Shown here piece by piece: positions 45,430 through 52,413 of a stretch of DNA of 64,000 nt. Each line of letters begins with the position of its first letter. Within the stretch, counting starts at the first letter, position 1. The notes beneath the pieces are model-generated. The model searched no databases. It was not told the origin of the DNA and saw only the letters and a program-made list of their open reading frames with translations. The position numbers and the translations under genes were made by a program. This DNA comes from Pseudomonadota bacterium (lineage in GTDB: Bacteria > Pseudomonadota > Alphaproteobacteria > Micropepsales > Micropepsaceae): positions 1 through 64,000 of the forward strand of contig JACQDN010000040.1 in assembly GCA_016201105.1 (NCBI GenBank), written 5' to 3'.

Positions 45430-46119
45430 TTATGCGGGCTTGAGTTGCTCATCGGCGGTCGATTCATCTTCGAGCCCCAGACGCCCTCGAATTTCCGCAA
45501 GTCGCCGATCGAGATCGATGTCCTTGCCGGACGTCACCTCCAGCCCGCGATCTTCGAAGACATCGCGGTCGGGATGTTTTTTCCGCCAGCGTGTGACTGC
45601 AACGTCGCGTTGTTTCACCAGCGCTTCGATATCGGATCGAAACAATACGAACATCGCCGACAACCAGCGGTTCAAAGGCCAGGACGGCCGGGCCAGATCG
45701 ACGACAAATCTATCCAGCATCGCGATGACCTCTTCGGCCGGATGCCAAGTTTCCGCCGTCACCCAGCGGTTGGTGGTGAACAACCGGATCGGCCGGCCTG
45801 CCTGGCTCATGGAGATCGCCACCAGATGGCACGGTGGATTGTCGTCGTCCGCATCCGGACGCAGAAACGTGTGGAAATGGCCATAGTCGTTCCACGCGCC
45901 GCGTGTCTGCGGGTGCGCGTGAAAATAGTACTGCGCGCGCGTCTCGCGATCGTAGACGTCGCTCGCAGGGTAGTGGTCGTATTCGATGAATTCGCAGCCG
46001 CTCAGCACTTCCGCGACCAGATTGGAGCCGTCTTTCTCCAGAACGCGAATACAGTTCACGATTTCCGCGCCGGCTTCCGCCATGCGTTCGAGCGCCGCCG
46101 TGTCGCCGGCGTCACTCAC
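45430..46119 (-). CDS. DUF6969 family protein
   Basis: 229 residues from GTG 46119, which overlaps the NrtS stop region by eight bases; ATG 46158 upstream in frame is the alternative. The central QYYFHAHPQTRGAWNDYGHFHTFLRP with clustered histidines, and the following PCHLVAISMSQAGRPIRLFTTNRWVTAE, fit a family I associate with DUF6969. Several conserved His residues suggest a metal site. Function unknown. Confidence 0.6.
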   Translation of the reverse strand: MSDAGDTAALERMAEAGAEIVNCIRVLEKDGSNLVAEVLSGCEFIEYDHYPASDVYDRETRAQYYFHAHPQTRGAWNDYGHFHTFLRPDADDDNPPCHLVAISMSQAGRPIRLFTTNRWVTAETWHPAEEVIAMLDRFVVDLARPSWPLNRWLSAMFVLFRSDIEALVKQRDVAVTRWRKKHPDRDVFEDRGLEVTSGKDIDLDRRLAEIRGRLGLEDESTADEQLKPA

Positions 46120-46384
46120 CGTGCGACCCCATCCGGCTGAAGGCGGAATACGCGCCATAGGACGCCACGAAGAACGGCACGGCATAGGTCAGAACAAGCC
46201 GCAGAAGGTTCACGGGCTTGCCGTCGACGATCTCCGCGCCCTGATTGATGGCGTTCAGGATCGTCCCGACGACAAACGCAATCGACAGCGAGCGCACGGC
46301 AATGGGCCATGACGCCGCTTTGCGCAGCGCATGCCAGTCGATTCTGCCCGTTCCGTGTCTCAATCGTATCGCGCCGGTTTCCAC
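46112..46384 (-). CDS. NrtS-like nitrate/nitrite transporter-type small membrane protein
   Basis: About 90 residues, two helices. The SLSIAFVVGTILNAINQGAE, and RLVLTYAVPFFVASYGAYSA pattern is that of the NrtS family. GTG 46384 follows TAGGG at a good distance; TTG 46393 is too close. Whether it moves nitrate here is unclear, since no nitrate assimilation gene is nearby. Confidence 0.7.
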   Translation of the reverse strand: METGAIRLRHGTGRIDWHALRKAASWPIAVRSLSIAFVVGTILNAINQGAEIVDGKPVNLLRLVLTYAVPFFVASYGAYSAFSRMGSHGE

Positions 46385-46396
46385 GTCGCACAAACC

Positions 46397-47122
46397 CTAA
46401 AACCGCGTGGTGAGGCGAAGCAACCAGTCGGGCATATGGGAGACGAGAAATCCCTCCACGGTCTGGTTCAGGCCGCTCAAAATCAAAACGCCGAAGAGGA
46501 TCACGCTCACGCCAAGAACCGCTTTCGCGCCCGTGGCAGAGCCGGCAATCTTGCCGCGCCAACGCATCAGAGTGGCGCGCGACACTGTTCCAAGCGCCAG
46601 AAGGGGAACGGCCGCTCCGCTGCCGAATGCCAGCATGATGAAACTCGCTTGCGCCAGATTGTGGCCGTTGGCGGCCATCAGCGCCGCGGCTCCCAAGGCC
46701 GGCCCCGAACACGGACTCCAAACCGCACCGAACAAGAGCCCAAGGCTAAACTGACCCGTCAATCCCGTCGGCGAGAATCGTCCGAAACGCTGCTCGACCC
46801 ATCCGCCCACAGGTCCGGCCGCCGTCGCGAAACGCGCCTGTAAAGACGGCAAGACCAAGACGATTCCGAACGCCATGAGCGCCACCGCGCCCACCGACTG
46901 GAATGCGCCGCTGCCGAGACCCACCGAGAATCCCAGCGCGGCAACAAACGTGCCGATGGTCGCAAACGACAAGGCCAAACCCGATGCCAGCGCGAGCGGA
47001 CCGAACCGGTGCGCGCCGAGGGCGCCCGACAGCGCAAGAGGCAGGATCGGCAATACGCACGGAGACAGGATCGACAAGATCCCCGCGACAAAGGAAAACA
47101 GCGCCGCACCGAATGGAAACAC
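46397..47122 (-). CDS. ccdA: CcdA/DsbD-type thiol-disulfide transmembrane protein
   Basis: 241 residues with six to seven helices. The paired intramembrane cysteines are in SPCVLPILPLA near residue 21 and in WSPCSGPALGAAALM near residue 137, the hallmark of the CcdA/DsbD membrane domain. It carries electrons from cytoplasmic thioredoxin to periplasmic substrates, such as apocytochrome c or metal-binding thiols. GTG start at 47122, ten bases after the thioredoxin gene. Confidence 0.88.
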   Translation of the reverse strand: MFPFGAALFSFVAGILSILSPCVLPILPLALSGALGAHRFGPLALASGLALSFATIGTFVAALGFSVGLGSGAFQSVGAVALMAFGIVLVLPSLQARFATAAGPVGGWVEQRFGRFSPTGLTGQFSLGLLFGAVWSPCSGPALGAAALMAANGHNLAQASFIMLAFGSGAAVPLLALGTVSRATLMRWRGKIAGSATGAKAVLGVSVILFGVLILSGLNQTVEGFLVSHMPDWLLRLTTRF

Positions 47123-47132
47123 GTTTATAGCC

Positions 47133-47525
47133 CTATTCGCCGCGCCGCATCATCGCTTCGACCACACCGGAATCGGTGCCGCCGATCAGCCGCGCCGTTT
47201 CTTTCTCGCCTTTAAATACGATCAACGTGCTTTGGGTTGAGGCGCCGAACCGGCGCACGATGTCCTTCCGGTCGTCGAAATCCACATCGAAAACCACGAA
47301 GCGCGCGAATTCCGGTTTGAGAAGCTCGCGTTCGATGATCGCGTTCTGGGCCTTGCAGGTCGGACACCAGGAAGCGGTGATGTCGACGAGGATCGGTTCG
47401 CCGTCGGATTGGGCTTTCGCAAAACGCGCGGCATCGTAGGCGTAGCGTTCCGCGGCAACCGCCGACCCCACCAATGTCATTCCACCGACAACAAGCGCCA
47501 GCATCGCTGCGATCCGTCGTATCAT
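47133..47525 (-). CDS. periplasmic thioredoxin-like protein
   Basis: 130 residues with a signal peptide (MLALVVGGMTLVGSAVAAER) and the redox motif ASWCPTCK, then FDVDFDDRKDIVRRFGAST and the TLIVFKG strand. The fold equals the soluble gamma domain of DsbD, here encoded separately next to CcdA; together they could form a split DsbD system reducing periplasmic cysteines. AGGGGCG precedes the ATG. Confidence 0.87.
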   Translation of the reverse strand: MIRRIAAMLALVVGGMTLVGSAVAAERYAYDAARFAKAQSDGEPILVDITASWCPTCKAQNAIIERELLKPEFARFVVFDVDFDDRKDIVRRFGASTQSTLIVFKGEKETARLIGGTDSGVVEAMMRRGE

Positions 47526-47559
47526 GTTCTATCGCCCCTTTCGTCCTCTATACCAGATC

Positions 47560-47994
47560 TCAAGCCGTCAGCGGCGCGGCGCGCCAGCCGTAAACGGCGC
47601 CCATCGTGGCGCCGAAAACAATATGAAGAAGCAGCGTCATCATTGGGGCGGCGAGACCGAAGTGAAGGCCGAAGAGCCCGGCACCCGCCATGGGCATGAC
47701 CATCACCATCATCACAAGCCATGCTCCGATTCCAAACACGACGCCGCGTGTCGTTGCATTGCCGCCGGGAATTCGCGCCTGCAGCAGGGCAAAGAGACCG
47801 CCCCACACGATGCTGCCGATCATGAAATGCATGAGCCATCCGGCGAGCAGACTGGGAACGCCCGACATCTGCGTCAGCATCTGGATGACATCGAGTTGCG
47901 GCATCATTCCCATCATCTGTTTCACAGCCATGAAGACAGACAGCACGACAGTGGCCGCGAAGCCTGCAAAAACACCATTTCCCAGTCGACCCAT
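47560..47994 (-). CDS. DUF6789-like four-helix membrane protein
   Basis: 144 residues from ATG 47994, with a CCGGAGGC site. Four helices, Met-rich (VKQMMGMMPQ and AWLVMMVMVMPMAGAGLF), with a conserved WLMHFMIGSIVWGGLF segment. I associate it with the DUF6789 family; no function is known. It sits directly downstream of the NPC-repeat gene and upstream of the thioredoxin-like gene, so it belongs to the same SigF-type transcription unit. Confidence 0.6.
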   Translation of the reverse strand: MGRLGNGVFAGFAATVVLSVFMAVKQMMGMMPQLDVIQMLTQMSGVPSLLAGWLMHFMIGSIVWGGLFALLQARIPGGNATTRGVVFGIGAWLVMMVMVMPMAGAGLFGLHFGLAAPMMTLLLHIVFGATMGAVYGWRAAPLTA

Positions 47995-48064
47995 GAATGC
48001 CTCCGGAATTGGAACCCAACGGCGGCGCGAACGCCGGTCGAGACGAAACGCGCCGCCCTCTTGC

Positions 48065-48358
48065 TTAATGCGGTGCGCAGGGATTCGATTTCGCCGCGCA
48101 GGGATTGGTCTTGGCGGCACACGGATTGGCTTTCGGCGCGCAGGGATTGACCTTCGCCGTGCGATTCTTCCTGGCGTGATGCTTCAGTTTCGCGGCCGCG
48201 CATGGCTTGCAGGGATTGACGGATTTCGCGCTGCACGGATTTGACGCCGGCGCGCAAGGGTTGGCGACAGCGACCGAAGCCGGCGCGTAGGCGGCCGTGA
48301 GGCCTCCGAACGCCATGGCGGTGCCCAGCGTCAACATGGATTTGCGAAAATGTTTCAT
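48065..48358 (-). CDS. secreted NPC-repeat cysteine-rich protein, paralogue 1
   Basis: 97 residues with a signal peptide (residues about 1-32, LTLGTAMAFGGLTAAYAPAS). The mature part consists of seven NPC units (NPCAPAS, NPCSAK, NPCKPCAAAK, NPCAPK, NPCAAK, NPCAAK, NPCAPH) separated by a basic stretch LKHHARKNRTAK; cysteine is almost the only reactive residue. The N-terminus FRKSMLTLGTA is homologous to FTKSALTLGAA of the 50952 gene. It is preceded by GTAACC-N16-CGAA at 48460-48435 on the minus strand. Inference: a periplasmic metal-binding or RiPP-type peptide of the SigF regulon. No catalytic domain. Confidence 0.75.
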   Translation of the reverse strand: MKHFRKSMLTLGTAMAFGGLTAAYAPASVAVANPCAPASNPCSAKSVNPCKPCAAAKLKHHARKNRTAKVNPCAPKANPCAAKTNPCAAKSNPCAPH

Positions 48359-48434
48359 ATCGGCTCCCTCATGAGTACAGGTTTTGACTACAGCGGATGC
48401 GCCACCGAAGGAGGAGCACCGCTATATTTCTGTT

Positions 48435-48460
48435 TTCGGAAGGACGCAGCGCAAGGTTAC
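48435..48460 (-). promoter_or_regulatory. ECF sigma (SigF-type) promoter of the NPC-repeat gene
   Basis: On the minus strand GTAACC (48460-48455) is followed after exactly 16 bases by CGAA (48438-48435). This matches the -35/-10 pair I recall for Caulobacter SigF, and the same pair occurs at 50894-50919 before the other NPC-repeat gene. It lies 77 bases upstream of the start codon, in the gap after the GDCCVxC gene. Confidence 0.72.
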
Positions 48461-48483
48461 GTCCCGCGCGATGGGAGCGGCTG

Positions 48484-48717
48484 TTATTGCGGTCGCCGGC
48501 CGCAGTTCCGGCCGCTATCCGGTTCCGACGTTTGCATCGACGGACAGCGCACTGAGCCGTAGGAACAGAAGACGCAGCAATCGCCCGCTTTAGGCCGCAG
48601 CAGGGAATGACAGCCTTCGCACTCGTAGAAGAACTGACAAGCGTCGCGCGGCATGGTTTCGGTTTTGGAAAACCCGCAAATCGGGCACGTGATGCTCGAT
48701 CGATCGATCACGGACAC
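48484..48717 (-). CDS. GDCCVxC-domain zinc-ribbon-like protein
   Basis: 77 residues from GTG 48717. CPICGFSKTETMPRDACQFF, then YECEGCHSLLRPKAGDCCVFCSYG is the family's characteristic string of Cys pairs (CPxCG, CxxC, GDCCVFC). Probably a small metal- or sulfur-binding protein. It is the intact homologue of the frameshifted copy at 44376-44589. It lies downstream of the peroxiredoxin-like gene on the same strand. Confidence 0.8.
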   Translation of the reverse strand: MSVIDRSSITCPICGFSKTETMPRDACQFFYECEGCHSLLRPKAGDCCVFCSYGSVRCPSMQTSEPDSGRNCGRRPQ

Positions 48718-48774
48718 GTCTCAGCCGTTGCGAACTCGAAAATTGCTTTGCGCCTGAAACCGCCGTGCGCCGTG

Positions 48775-49287
48775 TCACGCCTCCCCTCGAGCGGGATAGT
48801 CGTTCTTGGTCACAAACCGAACCGCGCCGAGAATCTCTGCGAAACTCGGCCGCGCGAACGGCATCGTCTGAATTGATGCGGCATAGAGCGTGCCGTCGGG
48901 ACGGACGAGAAACACGCCGGGCTCGAGAAACTCAGGCGGCTCTTTTTCGGAAATGCCGCGGGATACATAAAGACCCCATTTGCGACCCAGCGCGATGGGA
49001 AAGTCGTAGGCGACGCGCAGCCTATCGAGCTCCCAATCGGTCTTTGCCTTGCCCGCGCGCTCTGCCGCATCGGACGTTGCCGCGACCGCGGCGACTCCGG
49101 CGCTCTCGAACTCCGAAAGCTTGCCATTGAGATCGCGCAGATATGTCCTGCAGATGGGACAATGCAAACCGCGATAGACCGCAATCATCGTGAAATGACG
49201 CGGCTGCTCGGCATTGAGTGCGAATCGGCCGCCGCCCACAAGCGGAAGATCGAGCCCGGGAACGGGCAGACGCGGCTTGACCATCAC
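48775..49287 (-). CDS. peroxiredoxin-like (AhpC/TSA-fold) protein
   Basis: 170 residues (GTG 49287 or ATG 49284; GAGGAG upstream). Thioredoxin-fold features: FTMIAVYRGLHCPICRTYLR with a CPIC redox pair, then AVAATSDAAERAGKAKTDWEL and GVFLVRPDGTLYAASIQT. This is the PrxL2/redoxin subgroup that uses a CxxC rather than the PxxxT/SxxC peroxiredoxin motif. Reduction of peroxides or disulfides is likely. It follows nrsF by 33 bases, hence probably under the SigF operon. Confidence 0.78.
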   Translation of the reverse strand: MMVKPRLPVPGLDLPLVGGGRFALNAEQPRHFTMIAVYRGLHCPICRTYLRDLNGKLSEFESAGVAAVAATSDAAERAGKAKTDWELDRLRVAYDFPIALGRKWGLYVSRGISEKEPPEFLEPGVFLVRPDGTLYAASIQTMPFARPSFAEILGAVRFVTKNDYPARGEA

Positions 49288-49320
49288 AAACTCCTCGTCA
49301 TGCGTTTTGTTTCTGCTGCA

Positions 49321-49986
49321 TCAAGGCGCGGGTGCATAGCGCCACCGCAGAATTTGCCGCCCCAGCAATCCCGCGAGCAGGACAAGTCCAAATACGGTTC
49401 CGGTTTGCCAGACGAGAACCATCAAACTGGCGTCTACCGGATGAAACAGACGCAAGCCGACCTGCGCCAATCCGCCGGCGGCGAGCGCGCCGAGCGCTGT
49501 CGTCGTCATCGGTGCGATCGCCGATCCGCGCAGGATCATGACCGCCATCGCAACGGCGGGTCCAAAACCCACCATCGCAATGCCCGGCAGACACTGCCAA
49601 TCGGGACGCAGCACCAGGCCTGCGCTTCCCAATGAAAACCAGGTCTGCACGCAACCTTCGCCGAGAACGCCCAGCCACACGGCCAAAGGCAGCAACGGCA
49701 TGTAATGTTCCCAGCGCGGCCGGCCGGGCACTCCGGCGCAGAACGCGGCCATCGCCGCCATCATGGCCGTCGCCAGCGCTGCACCCTGCTCGATCAACCA
49801 GCGGCCGTCCATCAATCGTTCGCCGAGGTCCGGCCGCAATCCCATGATGAAGACGATCGCCGCAACCCACGGCCATGAAAGACCAAACCACACCGCGGTT
49901 CGCAAAAAAGGAGAACGCAAGCGCCGCACCGGCACCACGTCGGCCGCCAACCGTTTGACGAGTTCGTCCGTCGGGATCTTGATCAT
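49321..49986 (-). CDS. nrsF: NrsF-type anti-sigma factor
   Basis: 221 residues with six predicted helices and a short cytoplasmic N-terminus (IPTDELVKRLAADVVPVRRL), the layout of the DUF1109/NrsF family. Cysteines in helices (FCAGVP, EGCVQT, WQCLPG) may sense metal or thiol status as reported for Caulobacter NrsF. It overlaps sigF by four bases and holds the sigma factor at the membrane until heavy-metal stress releases it. Confidence 0.85.
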   Translation of the reverse strand: MIKIPTDELVKRLAADVVPVRRLRSPFLRTAVWFGLSWPWVAAIVFIMGLRPDLGERLMDGRWLIEQGAALATAMMAAMAAFCAGVPGRPRWEHYMPLLPLAVWLGVLGEGCVQTWFSLGSAGLVLRPDWQCLPGIAMVGFGPAVAMAVMILRGSAIAPMTTTALGALAAGGLAQVGLRLFHPVDASLMVLVWQTGTVFGLVLLAGLLGRQILRWRYAPAP

Positions 49987-50591
49987 TTGGGTTGCTTGGT
50001 CTCTTCGAGTTTGTCACCCACAAGGCGAAGGCGCAGCGCTTTGAGCCCACGATGAACGGCCACTTTCAGCGCTGCAACCGACATGCCGCTCTCCGCCGAT
50101 GCCTCCTTCAGAGACAATTCGCGCAGTTTCAGCAACTCGACCGCCTGGCGTTGGCCGGCGGGCAAATTCGCGATGGCTCGCCTTAGCAGCTCGGGATCTC
50201 CCTGACTTTCCACTCCTTTCTTCGAATCGTCCGAGGAAAAAGTTTCGGGCAGTTCGGGAACGGCCGACTCGTTTCTGGCGACGCGGGCGTGCCGCCTGTG
50301 TGCGTCGATCAGGCGATGCCGCGCAATCGAGGCCAGCCAAGGGACGAACGGGCGGTCGGGATCGTAGGTGTGGCGCACGGAATGCAGCGACAGCAAGACA
50401 TCCTGAACGACGTCGTTGATTTCCAGGCCATAGTGGCGCTGCGAACTTACAACACGCGCGATAATCGGGAGCGAACGACGCAACACCTCGGCATAAGCGG
50501 CCGCATCGCCCGCTTGCGCCAACTTCATAAGCCGGCCGAGAACAGCATCTCCTGTCTCATCAGCCACGAAAATCTCCCGCGCTGCCGCCAT
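49983..50591 (-). CDS. sigF: ECF RNA polymerase sigma factor, SigF type
   Basis: 202 residues: region 2 (DVVQDVLLSLHSVRHTYDPDRPFVPWLASIARHRLIDAHRR) and region 4 (LPAGQRQAVELLKLRELSLKEASAESGMSVAALKVAVHRGL) as in group ECF sigma factors. It is followed by nrsF with ATGA overlap. Likely targets are the two GTAACC-N16-CGAA promoters in this window. I do not see that motif upstream of sigF itself between 50591 and 50900, so autoregulation by this motif is not evident. Confidence 0.9.
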   Translation of the reverse strand: MAAAREIFVADETGDAVLGRLMKLAQAGDAAAYAEVLRRSLPIIARVVSSQRHYGLEINDVVQDVLLSLHSVRHTYDPDRPFVPWLASIARHRLIDAHRRHARVARNESAVPELPETFSSDDSKKGVESQGDPELLRRAIANLPAGQRQAVELLKLRELSLKEASAESGMSVAALKVAVHRGLKALRLRLVGDKLEETKQPK

Positions 50592-50951
50592 GGATTTCGA
50601 CGCTACTCGCAGCGATGCCCGATTTCTCAGGATCGTCCAAATCCGGCCACAGGACCTTGAGAAAAGTCAATTTGTATCGGCAACGCGTGCGTGGCGCAGT
50701 TGGCCATATGCAACGTGTGAATGAAAGCCCCTGCAGGTTGGTGAGGATGGACCGCAACGCTGCCGCCTGGAGGGGCTGGGGGGCGGAATAAGCACCGACG
50801 CGGCACCATCCTCGCCAATCATTGCGTGCGCGCGCCTGGAAAGGTTTCGCCTGCTTCGTCGCGCTCTTAAATCGGGCTCTGGGATCGCACACGGTAACCT
50901 TTCGCGGCGGCACTTCGAATTCATGGCTGTAACCGATCCTGGAGCTTCGCC
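50592..50951. other. intergenic region between sigF and the NPC/bufferin operon
   Basis: About 360 bases with no convincing gene. A minus-strand frame at 50560-50913 and short alternatives have no family features and are treated as shadows. The only clear signal is the SigF-type promoter at 50894-50919. A second GTAACC at 50929-50934 has no CGAA at the right distance. The gap also lacks a recognisable terminator. Confidence 0.7.
50894..50919 (+). promoter_or_regulatory. ECF sigma (SigF-type) promoter of the NPC/bufferin operon
   Basis: GTAACC (50894-50899), 16 bases, CGAA (50916-50919), with a predicted start about 7 bases on and a leader of some 25 bases to ATG 50952. The same arrangement occurs at 48460-48435 before the other NPC-repeat gene. 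Confidence 0.75.
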
Positions 50952-51137
50952 ATGAGGCCTTTCACGAAATCCGCTCTCACGCTTGGCGCCGCCGTGGTGC
51001 TGAGCGGTTCGCTGGCTTCATGCCAGTCGCTCAACAACATGATTCACGGGCGCAGCCCGTGCGCAGCCACGGCGAACCCGTGCGCCCCCAAGAATCCCTG
51101 CAAGCCCAAGAACCCCTGCGCAGCCAACCTTCGCTGA
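50952..51137 (+). CDS. NPC-repeat lipoprotein peptide, paralogue 2
   Basis: 61 residues. The N-terminus FTKSALTLGAAVVLSGSLAS ends in a lipobox (LASC, Cys24 predicted acylated), so the mature peptide is about 38 residues. The body holds NPC-type units (SPCAATANPCAPKNPCKPK, then NPCAANLR) with Lys after each Cys-Pro block. It is the first gene after the SigF-type promoter, 58 bases before the DUF2282 gene; a TGGAGC site precedes the ATG. Homologous N-terminus to the 48065 gene. Inference: periplasmic, metal-binding, possibly modified by the MNIO enzyme encoded two genes on. Confidence 0.75.
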   Translation: MRPFTKSALTLGAAVVLSGSLASCQSLNNMIHGRSPCAATANPCAPKNPCKPKNPCAANLR

Positions 51138-51148
51138 GCAGGCCAAGT

Positions 51149-51169
51149 CCGGCCTTCAAGGCCGGTTTT
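51149..51169 (+). terminator. intrinsic terminator/attenuator between the NPC gene and the DUF2282 gene
   Basis: CCGGCCT-TCA-AGGCCGG followed by TTTT. A 7-bp GC-rich stem with a short U-tract, placed 11 bases after the NPC-gene stop and 27 bases before the DUF2282 start. It should give partial termination, so the NPC peptide message would exceed that of the downstream genes. No second promoter is obvious for the DUF2282 gene. Confidence 0.6.
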
Positions 51170-51195
51170 CACGACAACGCGAAAGGAGTTGATCC

Positions 51196-51516
51196 ATGCA
51201 TCCTCGACTATCCCTCCGTTCTTCTCTCCTCGCCGCAGGAGCGATGGCCGCCACGATTGGCGTTGCGGCAACCGCATTTGCGGCACCGCTCCAGATTACG
51301 CCGGAACAGATGGCGACGATGGAGAAGTGCTATGGCGTGGCGCTTGCAGGAAAGAACGACTGCAAGGCAGGCCCCGGCACGACCTGCGCGGGAACATCCA
51401 AGATCGACTATCAGTCCAATTCCTGGAAGCTCGTCCCGAAGGGCACCTGTACCAACATCACCACGCCCGTCGGCCAAGGCTCGCTTTCAGAATCGAACGC
51501 TCACCTTCCGGCTTGA
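51196..51516 (+). CDS. bufA: DUF2282 family bufferin-type precursor peptide
   Basis: 106 residues with a signal peptide (about residues 1-30, ending AATAFAA) and a mature domain with four cysteines at 45, 56, 64 and 85 ([20 protein letters not shown] and KGTCTN). This is the DUF2282 (BufA1) precursor family whose cysteines are modified by the DUF692 enzyme BufB to give copper-binding bufferin. GAAAGGAGTTG is a strong ribosome site. Followed by the MNIO enzyme and partner genes. Confidence 0.9.
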   Translation: MHPRLSLRSSLLAAGAMAATIGVAATAFAAPLQITPEQMATMEKCYGVALAGKNDCKAGPGTTCAGTSKIDYQSNSWKLVPKGTCTNITTPVGQGSLSESNAHLPA

Positions 51517-51525
51517 GCGACCCCG

Positions 51526-52413
51526 ATGCGTACACAGACGCCCCTACGCTGTGACGCTCGTGCCCCGATTCCCGCCCGCGCGGGAATCGGGGTCAAGCCG
51601 ATTCACTATCGCGAACTGCTTTCTTCCAAGCCGGCTCTGGCGTTCATCGAGGTTCATCCCGAGAATTACATGGGCGCCGGCGGGCCGCCGCATGCCTATC
51701 TCGAAGAGATCGCAAAACACTATCCGCTTTCATTGCACGGTGTCGGGTTGTCGCTCGGCGGGGACGAGCCGCTTAACCGCGATCACCTCGCACGCTGGCG
51801 CGCTCTGGTCGATCGCTACCAACCCGCTCTTGTCTCGGAACATGTTGCGTGGTCGCGCTTCGGCGAGGTTGCATTGCACGATCTGCTGCCGATCCCCTAC
51901 ACGGCAGAATCCCTGCATATCGTGTGCGATCACATCGACCAGATGCAGAATGCGCTCGGCCGCACCATCCTGGTCGAAAATCCTTCCACATATGTGACGC
52001 TTTCTCAGTCGGATATTCCCGAACCGGATTTTCTCGTCGAAGCGGCCAACCGCACGGGATGCGGCCTTCTGCTCGACATCAACAATGTCTACGTCAGCGC
52101 CGGCAATCACGGCTTCGATGCCCGCAAATGGCTCTCGCGCGTTCCCGGCGGCCCTGTGGGGGAAATCCATCTGGCCGGCCATTCCCTCATTCGCGACGGC
52201 GCTTTTCAAATTCGCATCGACGATCACGGCAGCCGGGTCTGCGCCGAGGTGTGGGAACTCTATCGCGAAACCGTCGCGCGTATCGGCGCCCGGCCGACGC
52301 TCATCGAATGGGACAGCGATGTCCCCGAACTGGCGGTTCTTTGCGACGAGGCGAAGCGGGCGGATGATACGGCCGCCGCCGCCGTGGAATTGCGCGATGC
52401 TGCCGCTGCGTGA
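51526..52413 (+). CDS. bufB: MNIO-family multinuclear iron enzyme (DUF692, BufB)
   Basis: 295 residues, TIM-barrel DUF692 fold. Metal-ligand blocks IEVHPENYMG, LHGVGLSLGG, SEHVAWSRFGEVALHDLLPI, VENPSTYVTL, LLDINNVYVS, and EIHLAGHS are in order. MNIO enzymes use a mixed-valent multi-iron site to oxidise cysteines of the precursor into heterocycles (thiooxazole in bufferins). It sits between the precursor and the BufC-type partner, with the downstream start overlapping its end. Confidence 0.93.
   Translation: MRTQTPLRCDARAPIPARAGIGVKPIHYRELLSSKPALAFIEVHPENYMGAGGPPHAYLEEIAKHYPLSLHGVGLSLGGDEPLNRDHLARWRALVDRYQPALVSEHVAWSRFGEVALHDLLPIPYTAESLHIVCDHIDQMQNALGRTILVENPSTYVTLSQSDIPEPDFLVEAANRTGCGLLLDINNVYVSAGNHGFDARKWLSRVPGGPVGEIHLAGHSLIRDGAFQIRIDDHGSRVCAEVWELYRETVARIGARPTLIEWDSDVPELAVLCDEAKRADDTAAAAVELRDAAAA

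Noticed and set aside
48065-48358. Regularly spaced DNA repeats resembling a CRISPR array
   Set aside because: The units are in-frame NPC codon blocks of a signal-peptide-bearing gene, with short irregular spacing and no spacers or cas genes.
50560-50913. 117-codon minus-strand frame upstream of sigF
   Set aside because: No family features, overlaps the sigF start and the SigF-type promoter, no ribosome site; treated as spurious.
50929-50934. Second GTAACC box before the NPC lipoprotein gene
   Set aside because: No CGAA at 16 bases, and it would place the start inside the gene; the upstream box pair is better.
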